From: CAWBBA01 sp963729795 | GTDB lineage: Bacteria; Desulfobacterota; Desulfomonilia; Desulfomonilales; Desulfomonilaceae | Assembly (NCBI GenBank): GCA_963729795.1 | Contig: CAVSPC010000058.1 | Coordinates: 78,784 to 142,783 of the forward strand | DNA: 64,000 bases | Direction: 5' to 3' | Shown: one piece after another, positions 44,005-52,382 of the stretch | Layout of the letters: the number at the start of each line of letters is the position of its first letter | Numbering within the stretch: position 1 is the stretch's first letter | Notes under the pieces: generated by a model | Database searches by the model: none | What the model saw: the letters and a program-made list of their open reading frames with translations, nothing else | Told to the model about the DNA's origin: nothing | Translations under genes and position numbers: made by a program

Positions 44005-44616
44005 ATGAACTTTCTTGAGGCCTACAACGCTATCGATCTTTTTATTATGGTCACGCTACTGATAACTCTGATTTTGGGAATATGGAAAGGATTCGTTCGG
44101 TCGCTCACCGCGTTGACCAGTTTGGTGGCCGGTGTCGTCCTTGCGATCAAGTATCATCTCCTTGCGCAGGCGTATCTGAGCAAGGTATCGTCGCTGGACC
44201 CTCAAATTTCAATGATCCTCTCGATGGTACTTATCTTTGTTGCTGTCCAGATGATCTTTGTGATTATCCGACGGGTACTGGAGGCTCTGATAGATCTGAC
44301 CCGTCTGAGCTGGCTGGATCGCGTATTCGGAGCCGCCATGGGAATTGGTGCCGGTCTGCTGGTGGTCGCTGCATCGGTGCAAGTGATGCTGATTGGAATA
44401 CCAGATTGGCCCTTGGTCAAGACCTCCAAACTCGTCAAGCCAGTGGACCAGCTCACCGGGAAGGCCCTTATATACGCTCCCAAACAAGTGAAAGATCAGT
44501 GGCTCTCATTAACCACAAAATGGAAGGGGGCGCAGGAGCTCGCTCCGCTAATACCACGGCGTCGGCCGGCTCCTTCGCTGAAGGGGCCCGCGGCTTTCCC
44601 CGGATCTGTCAAATGA
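44005..44616 (+). CDS. cvpA: CvpA family membrane protein
   Basis: Start at the ATG at 44005 (MNFLEAYNAIDLFIM), preceded by GGGAAGA. 203 residues with four membrane helices: DLFIMVTLLITLILGIWKGF, the next after SLTALTSLVAGVVLAIKYHLL, MILSMVLIFVAVQMIFVII, and MGIGAGLLVVAASVQVMLIGI. The GIWKGFVRSLTALTS motif is typical of CvpA, linked in enterobacteria to colicin V production and envelope stress. The C-terminus is basic and cytoplasmic. It is followed closely by a broken LysM lipoprotein gene. Confidence 0.88.
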   Translation: MNFLEAYNAIDLFIMVTLLITLILGIWKGFVRSLTALTSLVAGVVLAIKYHLLAQAYLSKVSSLDPQISMILSMVLIFVAVQMIFVIIRRVLEALIDLTRLSWLDRVFGAAMGIGAGLLVVAASVQVMLIGIPDWPLVKTSKLVKPVDQLTGKALIYAPKQVKDQWLSLTTKWKGAQELAPLIPRRRPAPSLKGPAAFPGSVK

Positions 44617-44653
44617 GATCGGACGGCCGCGACGGCCGGGCCAGGAGGATCTT

Positions 44654-45557
44654 ATGAAACGCCACTTTATTCTAGTGTTCATCATCCTGGGGCTGATTAC
44701 GGGATGCGCCTATTTCCAAAAGAAAGACGAGCCTCCTCCTCTGCCTCCCATAGAAGAAGTCCCGCCGCCCCTAACAATGAAAGCAGAGTATTTTAAGGCC
44801 TTTCCATGGGCTGCTCTGCCAAAGCCTAAAAAAGATGGGAACGATCCTAACACCACCACGTATACCTTCAAGGAAGGGGATACTCTAGAGAGCGTGGCGC
44901 AAGAAATGATGGGCGACGCGAACCTGGCCTCGGGTCTCGCTTCGTACAACGATATTTCGCCGACCGGGAAAGTTGCCGCAGGCGACAAGATCGTCATTCC
45001 GAATCCCATAATCGGCATGAGCAATCAGATACTGGTCAAGGCCAAAGGTGAAAAAGAATTCGGTCCGCCGGAGAACTTCGACACGCAGCTCAAGAAGGGG
45101 GACCAATACAAGTTAAAGTTTGAGTCGAATGTGGATGGCTATTGCTATATCTTCCGGCAAGGACCTAAGGCCGTCGAATTATTGTATCCGGCGAAACTCA
45201 AGACTCGGCTCAAGCCCAAGAAAGGCAAGAAGGGCAAGAAGAGCAAAGGCGCCGCCGCCTCTGATGCGGGACACAGGTAAGGTTAAGGTTCACGAGACTT
45301 TCGAGATCCCCGTGGGGAAGAAGGGGTTTGCATACGATGCCAAGCGAGTCGGAGACCAACTCGTCGTCTTCCTTTCCCTTCAACAGATACCGGAACTGGA
45401 GGCCATCAAGGAAAAGGCTAAGATTACTCCGGGGGATCTTGAAGACGTGATGCATCGAGTCAAGGAGGGCGACATCTATTCGGAAGGGCCTTATCGGCTT
45501 CTGAGGATTAACAACCCGGCTGAGATACTGGGGTATAAGTTGAACCTTAACGGCTAG
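44654..45557 (+). pseudogene. LysM/DUF4384-like lipoprotein, frameshifted
   Basis: AGGAGGATCTT precedes the ATG. Lipobox LITGC (residues 14-18), proline-rich linker, a LysM domain (TYTFKEGDTLESVAQEMMGD to DKIVIPNP), then the start of a DUF4384-like domain (LKFESNVDGYCYIFRQGPKAVELLYPA). After a lysine-repeat stretch (KKGKKGKKSKGAAAS) the frame stops at 45280, while the sense continues in the +1 frame as GKVKVHETFEIPVGKKGF, ending at 45557. A slip of one base in the AAG-rich repeat near 45230-45275 explains it. Peptidoglycan binding is expected of the intact form. Confidence 0.75.
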
Positions 45558-45640
45558 CACGAAAGGATTGACATGGGTCAAGGCTCGGTCTTATAATTAG
45601 AAGTTCCTGGGCATGTGACGGCAATCGCGCATGAAAATTA

Positions 45641-45669
45641 TTGACATCCTGGCATAAGGATACTATTTT
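45641..45669 (+). promoter_or_regulatory. Promoter of the GAF-TM/Panacea pair
   Basis: TTGACA (45641-45646), a 17-base spacer and TATTTT (45664-45669), only 22 bases before the ATG, so the mRNA leader is very short. Confidence 0.6.
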
Positions 45670-45690
45670 GCTAATAAAAATCATTCACGG

Positions 45691-46521
45691 ATGGCGACAG
45701 TGCCAACGTTTCAAAAATCCTGGCCTTTTATTCTCGCTCAGACCATTCAGGATTTTGGCCCCCAATTTGCCGTTCCGATATCAACCTGCATCATAGCCCT
45801 CTGCGCCCTAAATCTCCGCGTCCCAGATTTCTGGGATCAACTATGGTCCGTCACTGGCGCCATACTGGCCATAGGAGTAGGGGCGAACATCTTTTTTTCC
45901 GGTTATGTCGCATATCGGACCCCTCGTATATCAAAACTTAATGGCCGAATAACGCTTCTTGAAGAGGAGCTTGATCGGAGAGCAGATGACTATTTTGAGC
46001 GTGTACGCAGGCAACTTGCTGATTGCTTTACTCATCTAGGATTCAGCACGGAAGAACGGATAAGCCTTTATGCTCACGAGGGCAGGACGTTCATATTGTG
46101 CGGCAGATATTCCTCTAATCCGAATTACGACAAGCGAAGTTCCAGAATGTATCCTGACGATCAAGGATGCCTTGGAGAAGCCTGGCGATCCGGTCAGTCA
46201 TTTGTCGAGGACCTTCCAGACCCACAACTGGAAACGGAAGCTTATATAGAGGCGCATACGAACGACTGGAAAATGCCCCGCGATATTGTGGAGAAACTGA
46301 GCATGAAGACTCGGTGGTTGGCAGGTTTCAGGATTGAAGACGTGAACCAAGCGCGCCCGGTCGCTGTCATAATTTTCGAGAGCACCAAGCCGAAGCTCCG
46401 CAAAAAGAGTTCTTTGGTTGATCTCATGGGAAGTGATAAGATAGAAGATCTGAAGGAGTTTTTGAAGAAGACAGAACCTATGAAGCCTTCTTACGCCTTT
46501 GCCAAACAGGAGGGATTCTAG
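45691..46521 (+). CDS. Membrane protein with GAF-like sensor domain, partner of Panacea protein
   Basis: 276 residues; the ATG has only a weak ribosome site (CACGG), as expected for a near-leaderless mRNA. Two N-terminal membrane helices (about 27-43 and 50-73, LWSVTGAILAIGVGANIFFSGYV) are followed by a coiled coil (LNGRITLLEEELDRRADDYF) and a GAF-like fold (HLGFSTEERISLYAHEGRTF, DQGCLGEAWRSGQSFVEDLP). The TAG stop lies one base before the next ATG. It could be the toxic or sensing half of a toxin-antitoxin or defence pair; that is inference from the partner. No nuclease or protease motif seen. Confidence 0.65.
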   Translation: MATVPTFQKSWPFILAQTIQDFGPQFAVPISTCIIALCALNLRVPDFWDQLWSVTGAILAIGVGANIFFSGYVAYRTPRISKLNGRITLLEEELDRRADDYFERVRRQLADCFTHLGFSTEERISLYAHEGRTFILCGRYSSNPNYDKRSSRMYPDDQGCLGEAWRSGQSFVEDLPDPQLETEAYIEAHTNDWKMPRDIVEKLSMKTRWLAGFRIEDVNQARPVAVIIFESTKPKLRKKSSLVDLMGSDKIEDLKEFLKKTEPMKPSYAFAKQEGF

Positions 46522-46522
46522 C

Positions 46523-47020
46523 ATGGCCAGTCTGAAACAGGTCGTGGGTTATTTGTGCAAGAATTACCCTCGCGCGCTGGAATTGACGGAAACCAGGCTG
46601 ACAAGAATAGTATATCTGGCTGATTGGAAATCAGCACTGGAACGCCGGAGACCTTTAACATCTATCAGGTGGCGGTTTGAGGAAGGGGGACCGAGTTCGG
46701 CTGAAGTCAGGGACCTAATCAGGCAAGACCTAGATTTCGAATTTCGGGTAAATGCCGGTGAACCGCTGGAGTTCGTTCATTATAAGGGAACCCCGAACTT
46801 TACTTCTTTAGAGGATGGCGACAAGCAGATATTGGACTTCGTAATAGATAAATCGGCCACGAAGGATTGGACTGAATTTACTAAGTTAGTGTATTCGACA
46901 TTTCCGATTCTTACTCAACCCCGTTATTCGTTGCTTGATCTCCTCGTGTTGGCTAAAGAGTATAAGAATCGAGACTGTCTGCTGCGGGACGCGAGGGAAG
47001 CGTGTTCGCAAGCAAGTTAG
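46523..47020 (+). CDS. Panacea-domain (SocA-like/DUF4065) protein
   Basis: Start at the ATG at 46523, with AGGAGGG nine bases upstream; a longer frame overlaps the previous gene. 165 residues. Core motifs: VVGYLCKNYP, LTETRLTRIVYLADWKSAL, RRPLTSIRWRFEEGGPSSAEV and the C-terminal FPILTQPRYSLLDLLVLAKEY, which fit the Panacea antitoxin-type domain; the usual GP turn (yGP) appears as GGP. Panacea proteins neutralise diverse toxins, often encoded next door. The one-base gap to the membrane GAF-like gene argues that the two are translated together. Confidence 0.75.
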   Translation: MASLKQVVGYLCKNYPRALELTETRLTRIVYLADWKSALERRRPLTSIRWRFEEGGPSSAEVRDLIRQDLDFEFRVNAGEPLEFVHYKGTPNFTSLEDGDKQILDFVIDKSATKDWTEFTKLVYSTFPILTQPRYSLLDLLVLAKEYKNRDCLLRDAREACSQAS

Positions 47021-47280
47021 CAGGGGACTTCAATTGCATCTTGGACTGACCACTATAGGTTTTGAATCCCATTGGGAATGAATCAATGAACGATACTGTT
47101 TTCCCATCCATTTCTTCAGCTTGTTTGGTCTCTCCTCGTTTCAATACTTGAATTTCGCCGCCACTCCAAGCAACCGAGGTCTCGCTGGACGCGCGTGATT
47201 TCGATTATGGGGATGGCAATATGCCCGGAAAGATGGGTGGTGCGAAGAAACTCGGTCTGTGAAACCTGGAAGGAAAAGAT
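47021..47280. other. Intergenic region downstream of the Panacea gene
   Basis: No supported gene. A minus-strand frame (IQVLKRGETKQAEEMDGKTV) and a short plus-strand frame ending DGNMPGKMGGAKKLGL look partly protein-like, so decayed gene remnants are possible. Confidence 0.35.
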
Positions 47281-47308
47281 TTGCATAATGAACTCAATAT
47301 GTTATAAT
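47281..47308 (+). promoter_or_regulatory. Sigma-70-type promoter
   Basis: TTGCAT (47281-47286), a 16-base spacer and consensus TATAAT (47303-47308), 83 bases upstream of the nuclease-like gene. Confidence 0.6.
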
Positions 47309-47390
47309 CACTATTCTGAGAGAGGCTAATGCGGTCATTTTGGTTCCGGCGTTTTGACCGCTGGGGGTGAATCCGAACAGGAGTCATCTC

Positions 47391-47987
47391 ATGCCTGGGC
47401 CGTATGACAACTTTCAAAGTCGGGCGTCCAAGATCGGAGACGTTTTTTGCAAATACTGTGAACTCACCCTCCAGTCAATTGGTTTTGTCCTCCAGGGAAA
47501 ACTTACGATCAAGGAAATCGGCGTCGAGATAGATCAGGATGCAAAGAATAGGTCTGAGGCGGTATTGTATTTTGAGTTCAAGGGCAGCAGCAAGCCACCG
47601 CAGCCTGGTCTACAGAGGACGGACACCACAAAGAAAGCGATCTGCAACGCTTTCCTGCTGGATAAGATAGACCTTGGGCCATATATTATGGTGACCTCTC
47701 ATAAGCCGAAACAGGGTTCCGCATCAGAGAAGATGATTCAGGCAGCAGGCGAAGTGGTTTTCGACGTAATTTGCCTGAGCGATCAAGACGATTTTGAAAG
47801 ATTGCAGTCGTATGTCTACGTGCTCCCTTGGCGTTCCAAGGCCACAGCAAGACAGCAGGCTCTCTTGGGAATCCCCCCAGTTTCAGAGCCCGCGGCCCAG
47901 CAATCTCTATTTAACGTCGGGACGCTTCACCCGTTTACAAAGCGCGAAAGCAAAAAGGGGAAAAGGAAGGCGCAGGGAAAGAGCTGA
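47391..47987 (+). CDS. Predicted PD-(D/E)xK-like nuclease domain protein
   Basis: Start at the ATG at 47391 (MPGPYDNFQSRASKIGDVF) with AGGAGT seven bases upstream. 198 residues. The central block VEIDQDAKNRSEAVLYFEFK, then GSSKPPQPGLQRTDTTKKAI and CNAFLLDK, matches from memory a set of restriction-like proteins with an ExK core and a PGL.RTDT.KKA motif; here E-F-K is the candidate metal/catalytic pair. YIMVTSHKPKQGSASEKM follows. It has its own promoter. Lying between a TA-like pair and an IS21 element, it fits a defence-type accessory region. The nuclease call is an inference. Confidence 0.5.
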   Translation: MPGPYDNFQSRASKIGDVFCKYCELTLQSIGFVLQGKLTIKEIGVEIDQDAKNRSEAVLYFEFKGSSKPPQPGLQRTDTTKKAICNAFLLDKIDLGPYIMVTSHKPKQGSASEKMIQAAGEVVFDVICLSDQDDFERLQSYVYVLPWRSKATARQQALLGIPPVSEPAAQQSLFNVGTLHPFTKRESKKGKRKAQGKS

Positions 47988-48108
47988 AAGATGCGGAATC
48001 CAGTGTGGACAGGATAAGGCTCGCGCAAAATAGATTCTACTAAGCCGGGAGTAAGGGGTGGGGGAGGGGGGCAGGCCGGCCCATCATAATTGTATTGTGA
48101 GGGGGACC

Positions 48109-48155
48109 CTAGTGGCGTTTACACGCGGGGCAAAAATTTTCCAAAACCTTTGCCC
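48109..48155 (-). pseudogene. 3' part of small Cys gene interrupted by IS21 element
   Basis: Encodes the C-terminal end VLENFCPACKRH and stop (48109-48111). It joins in frame with the 5' part at 51953-52091 once the insertion element and one copy of CCTTTGCCC are removed, giving EEAGAKVLENFCPACKRH across the junction. Confidence 0.75.
48147..48155. repeat. Target-site duplication, left copy (CCTTTGCCC)
   Basis: Identical to 51953-51961 and directly flanks the IS21-family element. Confidence 0.75.
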
Positions 48156-48291
48156 TTTGACGCTCTCCAGAATTGACCCACCAGTGCTCTGGAAAACTGA
48201 CCCACCTGATTGAGTGCTCACGTAATTGACCCACCGTTGAGTTTGTAGAAAGGGGCATTCTTAAGGCACAGCCTTGTTTTGGGGGTGTGCC

Positions 48292-48726
48292 TTGGAGAAG
48301 CGGCGGTATTGTTTGGCCTGCGGTGGGCTGTTCGATCCGAGCCCGAGGGTGAAGAATCAGGGGTATTGCTCGAAGGTTGTTTGCCAAAGGGAGCGAAAAC
48401 GGAGATGGCACCGACAGAAAATGGCTGATGACCCCGACTACAGGGACAATCAGCGGGACTGCCAGAGACGATGGAGAGAAGCGCACCGGGGGTACTGGCG
48501 CACCTATCGAGATTCGCATCCTCAGTACGTCCAGCGAAACAGAGAACGGCAAAGATCGCGGAACCAGGAGCGCAGGGTCCGATTGCATCCGATTGCAAAG
48601 ATGGACGCGTCAAGCACTGAAAGCACCATCGTTCCGGGTACCTATCAGCTCATTCCTCTTAGCCTGGAGACGGTTGCAAAGATGGACGCGATAAATGTGG
48701 AAATACGGTTTATTCCGAGATGTTAG
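48292..48726 (+). CDS. IS21-associated zinc-finger-like basic protein
   Basis: Start uncertain: TTG at 48292 with GGGGGTG upstream, or TTG at 48274. About 144 residues. RRYCLACGGLFDPSPRVKNQ then GYCSKVVC forms a Cys4 finger (CxxC...CxxxxC). It is followed by a very basic helical part (QRRWREAHRGYWRTYRDSHP). Such proteins accompany IS21-type elements in this phylum, from memory. The last 45 residues are translated from 17-base DNA repeats and may be spurious. A nucleic-acid-binding accessory role is inferred. Confidence 0.6.
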   Translation: MEKRRYCLACGGLFDPSPRVKNQGYCSKVVCQRERKRRWHRQKMADDPDYRDNQRDCQRRWREAHRGYWRTYRDSHPQYVQRNRERQRSRNQERRVRLHPIAKMDASSTESTIVPGTYQLIPLSLETVAKMDAINVEIRFIPRC

Positions 48727-48758
48727 GTGTATTCTGGGTCTGATTGCAAAGAGATGAC
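48591..48758 (+). repeat. Three GATTGCAAAG-type direct repeats upstream of ParB-like gene
   Basis: GATTGCAAAGATGGACGCG (48591-48609), GTTGCAAAGATGGACGCG (48673-48690) and GATTGCAAAGAGATGAC (from 48742) lie at roughly 70-80-base steps just before the ParB-like gene. They are candidate binding sites for one of the element's own proteins. Confidence 0.55.
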
Positions 48759-48799
48759 TAGATAGCGCCCAGCCCTTCAATTGTGATACCCGCGACGGC

Positions 48800-49708
48800 A
48801 TGCAACCTAAATCAACCAATTCAGTGGAAGTGGATCTGGGGAGCCTGGATCTGCGATATGCCCATACCAGAGTGGCAAAGCCAAAGCTCTTGAACATGCT
48901 CACCACGTCCATTGAGAGGTATGGACAGATTACGCCGGTCTTTACCGTCCCAGAGAGGGATCATCTAGTGCTCATCGACGGTTATGTGCGAGTGGGAGCT
49001 ATTAAGAGACTGGGGCGAGACACCATCATGGCCGACATACATGAGATTCCCGAACAGGGGGCGCTCTTTCGTCTGCTCGGGGAAACTGGGCAGAGGCAAT
49101 GGGAGGCAGTGGAACAGGCGTGGATTATCCGCGACCTTAATCAGCGTTTTGGATGCTCGCTGCGCGAGATAGCACGTGGCATCGGGTACGATACGAGCTG
49201 GGTCACCAGGAGATTAAGTCTGATCGATGGGCTCCCCGATGAGGTTTTAAAGTCGGTATGTACCGGTCATGTCTCTACATATGCCGCGACCCGTGTACTG
49301 GTGCCGTTGGCGCGCGCCAACAGGGACCATGCCGAAAAGCTTGTAGCACATCTTGCCCACAATCCTCTCTCCACACGGGAGCTTTCCGAGTTATTCAAAC
49401 ACTATGAAGCCTCCAACAAGCAAATCCGTGAACGGATGATTTCCGATCCATCCCTCTTCATCAAGGCAAGAAGGTCCAGAGAGGATAAGACCTTTACGAA
49501 AGCACTCCAAGGCGGTCCTGAAGGAGCATGGATCAAAGACTGGGAAATTATCAGAGCTGTGGCACGCCGACTTGTGCGCCAGCTCCCCACGGTGATCTAT
49601 CTCGGCCAGGATACGGATGACCGTGTACGACTCCTTCGTGCGTTCAGGGAGGCGAGATCAATGATGGATGAAATCGACAGGAAGATCGCTTCTATTGAGG
49701 GTCAATGA
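48800..49708 (+). CDS. ParB-like N-terminal domain protein in IS21 element
   Basis: 302 residues. The ParB/Srx-type nuclease-like domain is visible as RYAHTRVAKPKLLNMLTTSI, ERYGQITPVFTVPE, HLVLIDGYVRVGAIKRLG and an arginine-rich GETGQRQ turn. A ParB-type HTH follows (REIARGIGYDTSWVTRRLSL, GHVSTYAATRVLVPLARA). The ATGA overlap with istA shows co-translation. In this context it is a transposon accessory protein, perhaps for target choice or regulation by binding the nearby repeats. No ParA is present, so plasmid-type partition is unlikely. Confidence 0.8.
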   Translation: MQPKSTNSVEVDLGSLDLRYAHTRVAKPKLLNMLTTSIERYGQITPVFTVPERDHLVLIDGYVRVGAIKRLGRDTIMADIHEIPEQGALFRLLGETGQRQWEAVEQAWIIRDLNQRFGCSLREIARGIGYDTSWVTRRLSLIDGLPDEVLKSVCTGHVSTYAATRVLVPLARANRDHAEKLVAHLAHNPLSTRELSELFKHYEASNKQIRERMISDPSLFIKARRSREDKTFTKALQGGPEGAWIKDWEIIRAVARRLVRQLPTVIYLGQDTDDRVRLLRAFREARSMMDEIDRKIASIEGQ

Positions 49709-51096
49709 TATCCGACGAGACTAGAGAAGCTATTGTCGGCATGCGCGACAAGGGTATGAAGATCCGGCAGATTGCTCGTACCCTGGACATCTCACGCAAC
49801 ACGGTACGCACAGTCCTCAAGGGGACGAGACCTGAGAAGAGAAGCTCAGGTACATCCTATGAGAATGAGATGCCTCTGATACACGAGGCGTTTATCCGAT
49901 GCCGGGGGAATGTGGTTAGGGTGGCTGAGATCCTCGCGGAAAAGGGGATAAAAATCGGATACAGCACACTGACCCGGATGGCCAGGGATCAGGGTCTCAG
50001 GGAACCGAAAAAGGCGAGGGCTGGAGCGTACACCTTTGGTCCTGGCCTTGAGATACAGCACGATACCTCTCCCCACAGGGTGATCATGGATGGAAAACCG
50101 ATCATCGCCCAGTGTGCCGCGGTCATCCTGGCATACTCAAGAAAGATTTTCATTAAGTACTATCCGTGCTTCACCCGCTTCGAGGCCAAGGTCTTCCTCT
50201 GTGAAGGGTTTGCGTTCATGGACGGCGTAACCGATCGGATCGTGATTGACAACACGTCTGTGATCGTTGCTCACGGCAGCGGCCCTGATGCTGAGATGGC
50301 TCCGGAGATGGAGGCGTTCGGCAGAATCTTTGGAATCACCTTTGTTGCTCATCGGATCGGTCATGCCGACCGAAAGGCGAGGATCGAGCGCACTTTTTCC
50401 TACGTGGAAAGGAATTTTCTCGCCGGTCGCAGCTTCCGCGATTGGCATGATCTAAATGACCAGGCACTAGCCTGGTGCCGTGATAGAGCAAACAAGAAGC
50501 CCAAACGCTCGCTGGGGATGAGCCCTGATGAAGCGTACCTCATGGAAAAGCCTTATCTAAAACCACTGCCAGCATACGTGCCTCCTATCTATGAGACAGC
50601 CCATCGGGTTGTTGATGTGGCGGGGTACGTCAACCTGGATACTAATCGCTATTCGGTCCCGGAGAGGCTTATCGGCAAGAAGGTGGAAGTACAGAAGCAT
50701 TACGGCAAAGTGTTGGTCATCTTTGATCACAAGCAGGTGGCCTCGCATCTACGAATAATAGGCAAGCGCGAATCCCACGTGACATATCCGGGGCATCATG
50801 GACCACTGCACCGAGACAGGGTGTACCGTGGTCCCTCGGCAGAGGAGCAGGCGCTCCTTGGAGAATCGGAGATCCTGGACCGCTATGTCAGTGAGATAAA
50901 GAAACGATCCACGGGCCGGGGAGTGGCTAGACTCCGAAGATTACTCAACCTCAAGCGAACATATCCGGCTGAGCCTTTTCTGGCGGCTCTCACCAAGGCC
51001 CTCACCTATGGTCTTTACGATCTCTCCCGTCTGGAGAAGATGATCATAGAGCATGTGGCCGGGGACTTTTTCCGTTTCTCTGACGAGTATGACTGA
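49705..51096 (+). CDS. istA: IS21 transposase IstA
   Basis: 463 residues. N-terminal HTH (GMKIRQIARTLDISRNTVRT), DDE/RNase-H core with GLEIQHDTSPHRVIMDGKPI (first Asp), VTDRIVIDNTSVIVA (second Asp) and the glutamate in ADRKARIERTFSYVERNFLAG, then the beta-barrel (YVNLDTNRYSVPERLIGKKV). All acidic residues are present, so it may be active. It catalyses strand transfer of the element with IstB. It overlaps the upstream ParB-like gene and the downstream istB. Confidence 0.95.
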   Translation: MISDETREAIVGMRDKGMKIRQIARTLDISRNTVRTVLKGTRPEKRSSGTSYENEMPLIHEAFIRCRGNVVRVAEILAEKGIKIGYSTLTRMARDQGLREPKKARAGAYTFGPGLEIQHDTSPHRVIMDGKPIIAQCAAVILAYSRKIFIKYYPCFTRFEAKVFLCEGFAFMDGVTDRIVIDNTSVIVAHGSGPDAEMAPEMEAFGRIFGITFVAHRIGHADRKARIERTFSYVERNFLAGRSFRDWHDLNDQALAWCRDRANKKPKRSLGMSPDEAYLMEKPYLKPLPAYVPPIYETAHRVVDVAGYVNLDTNRYSVPERLIGKKVEVQKHYGKVLVIFDHKQVASHLRIIGKRESHVTYPGHHGPLHRDRVYRGPSAEEQALLGESEILDRYVSEIKKRSTGRGVARLRRLLNLKRTYPAEPFLAALTKALTYGLYDLSRLEKMIIEHVAGDFFRFSDEYD

Positions 51097-51878
51097 TGCA
51101 GACCAAGATACTCGATCTTATGAGAACACTGAAACTCACGGGAATGTCACAAGTCCTCGAAAGAGAGCTTGCCCTGGCTGAGAAAGAGGGACTCGCAGCG
51201 AGAGAGGTGATCGAGCGACTGCTGGTGGAGGAGTTTCACTACCGGCAGGAGCGAAGCCTCTTGTACCGTGTCAAACAAGGAAGAATGCCTTGGCCCTGGA
51301 CCCTGGCCTCTTTCCCCTTTGATCGGCAACCCGCGGTGAGCAAGTCCCAGATCATGGGCTTGGCATCCCTGGCTTTCCTCGATAGGGCTGAAAATATCGT
51401 CTTCATCGGAGATCCGGGCACGGGCAAGACCGGGCTGGCAATCGGACTCCTAAGACAGGCACTGGTCTCCGGCCGCCGCGGCAGATTCATCAAGGCACAG
51501 GACCTCCTGGACGAACTCTATGCCTCCCTTGCAGACAGAAGCACACCCAAGCTCTTCAAAAGCCTCGCGGGGTACGACCTGCTTCTCATCGACGAACTCG
51601 GGTACCTCACACTGAACCCAGAACAGGTCAACGTCTTCTTCAAGCTCATGGACGAGCGGTACTCAAGAAAATCGACAATCATCACCACCAACCTCGATTA
51701 CCCCCAATGGTACGACCTCTTCAAACGCAAACCCCTGGTGGATGCCCTCCTGGATCGCCTCAACCACCGCTGCACGACCATCCGTATATCCGGACCATCC
51801 CTCAGAGTCCCCGCTCAAACCCCATCTCAACATACCGAAAACAACCCCTCCAAGAAACAAACATCCAAATCAAAATGA
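51096..51878 (+). CDS. istB: IS21 helper ATPase IstB
   Basis: 260 residues. DnaC/IstB-type AAA+ domain with Walker A GDPGTGKTGLAIGL, Walker B LLLIDELGYL and TTNLDYPQWYDLF (sensor). The start codon overlaps the istA stop (TGATG). IstB remodels target DNA and licenses IstA. The tail (TPSQHTENNPSKKQTSKSK) is disordered. Confidence 0.95.
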   Translation: MQTKILDLMRTLKLTGMSQVLERELALAEKEGLAAREVIERLLVEEFHYRQERSLLYRVKQGRMPWPWTLASFPFDRQPAVSKSQIMGLASLAFLDRAENIVFIGDPGTGKTGLAIGLLRQALVSGRRGRFIKAQDLLDELYASLADRSTPKLFKSLAGYDLLLIDELGYLTLNPEQVNVFFKLMDERYSRKSTIITTNLDYPQWYDLFKRKPLVDALLDRLNHRCTTIRISGPSLRVPAQTPSQHTENNPSKKQTSKSK

Positions 51879-51952
51879 ACCCGGAATCATCCGCGCACTA
51901 GACGGGTCAATTATTAAGAGCACAAAAGGGTCAATTCCTCAGAGCGCCCAGG

Positions 51953-51961
51953 CCTTTGCCC
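51953..51961. repeat. Target-site duplication, right copy (CCTTTGCCC)
   Basis: Matches 48147-48155 exactly, 9 bp. Confidence 0.75.
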
Positions 51962-52091
51962 CGGCTTCTTCCCCGGCATGCTGGATACACCACTTTTCTG
52001 CCGGGCAATTTCGCTCAAATTCGCGCGCCGTGGCCGGACCCTTACCTAACCGCAATCTCGCTAGGAAAATCGAAATATACGGGTATTGCAT
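51953..52091 (-). pseudogene. 5' part of small Cys gene interrupted by IS21 element
   Basis: Start at the ATG at 52091 (MQYPYISIFLARLRLGKG), with no clear ribosome site; the frame is open further upstream. It encodes TAREFERNCPAEKWCIQHAG and then runs into the element. Fused to the 3' part at 48109-48155 it gives a 58-residue protein with C....C and CPAC pairs, probably zinc-binding. The family is not known to me. The clean joining shows it was intact just before insertion. Confidence 0.7.
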
Positions 52092-52170
52092 CGCGACAGC
52101 CTGGGGTCGTTCGACGACTCTCTTGACAGTTGTTTGGCACCGTCGATTACTCCAGTTCGGTCCTTGTTTC

Positions 52171-52362
52171 TCAAGGACACGCCTTCATGCAGGCTTCGTA
52201 GCGGGACACTTGCCTCTGCAATATATCCTTTGCCGTTAGTCCTTGTCTGGTCCCGGCTCCAGCATTTGCCTTGGCCTTTATCAGCAACTCAATTACCTTC
52301 AGATAACTGTTGAAGCAGGCCCGCATAAGAGGGGCAGCAGGGCTACGACCAAAAGCGAATGA
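52171..52362 (-). pseudogene. Ankyrin-repeat gene remnant
   Basis: A minus-strand frame without a proper start reads SPAAPLMRACFNSYLKVIEL, then LIKAKANAGAGTRQGLTAKD and a stop at 52171. This is the end of one ankyrin repeat and the start of another (G.SPA..LM.AC...Y..VIELLIKA.AN). An in-frame stop precedes it at about 52377. It is a decayed C-terminal fragment, unrelated in detail to the intact ankyrin gene at 12933. Confidence 0.6.
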
Positions 52363-52382
52363 TGTTTTTTGTCACTCACTCA

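Larger units (their letters stand above)
48156..51952 (+). mobile_element. IS21-family insertion element with ParB-like and zinc-finger passengers
   Basis: About 3.8 kb with istA and istB at the right and two passenger genes at the left. Both ends carry subterminal repeats built on TTGACCC: left CGCTCTCCAGAATTGACCC plus copies near 48198 and 48226; right (reverse complement) GCGCTCTGAGGAATTGACCC plus a second near 51904. A 9-bp direct duplication CCTTTGCCC (48147-48155 and 51953-51961) flanks it. Excision restores a small Cys-protein reading frame, so the insertion is recent and precise. Exact terminal bases are uncertain by a few positions. Confidence 0.88.
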
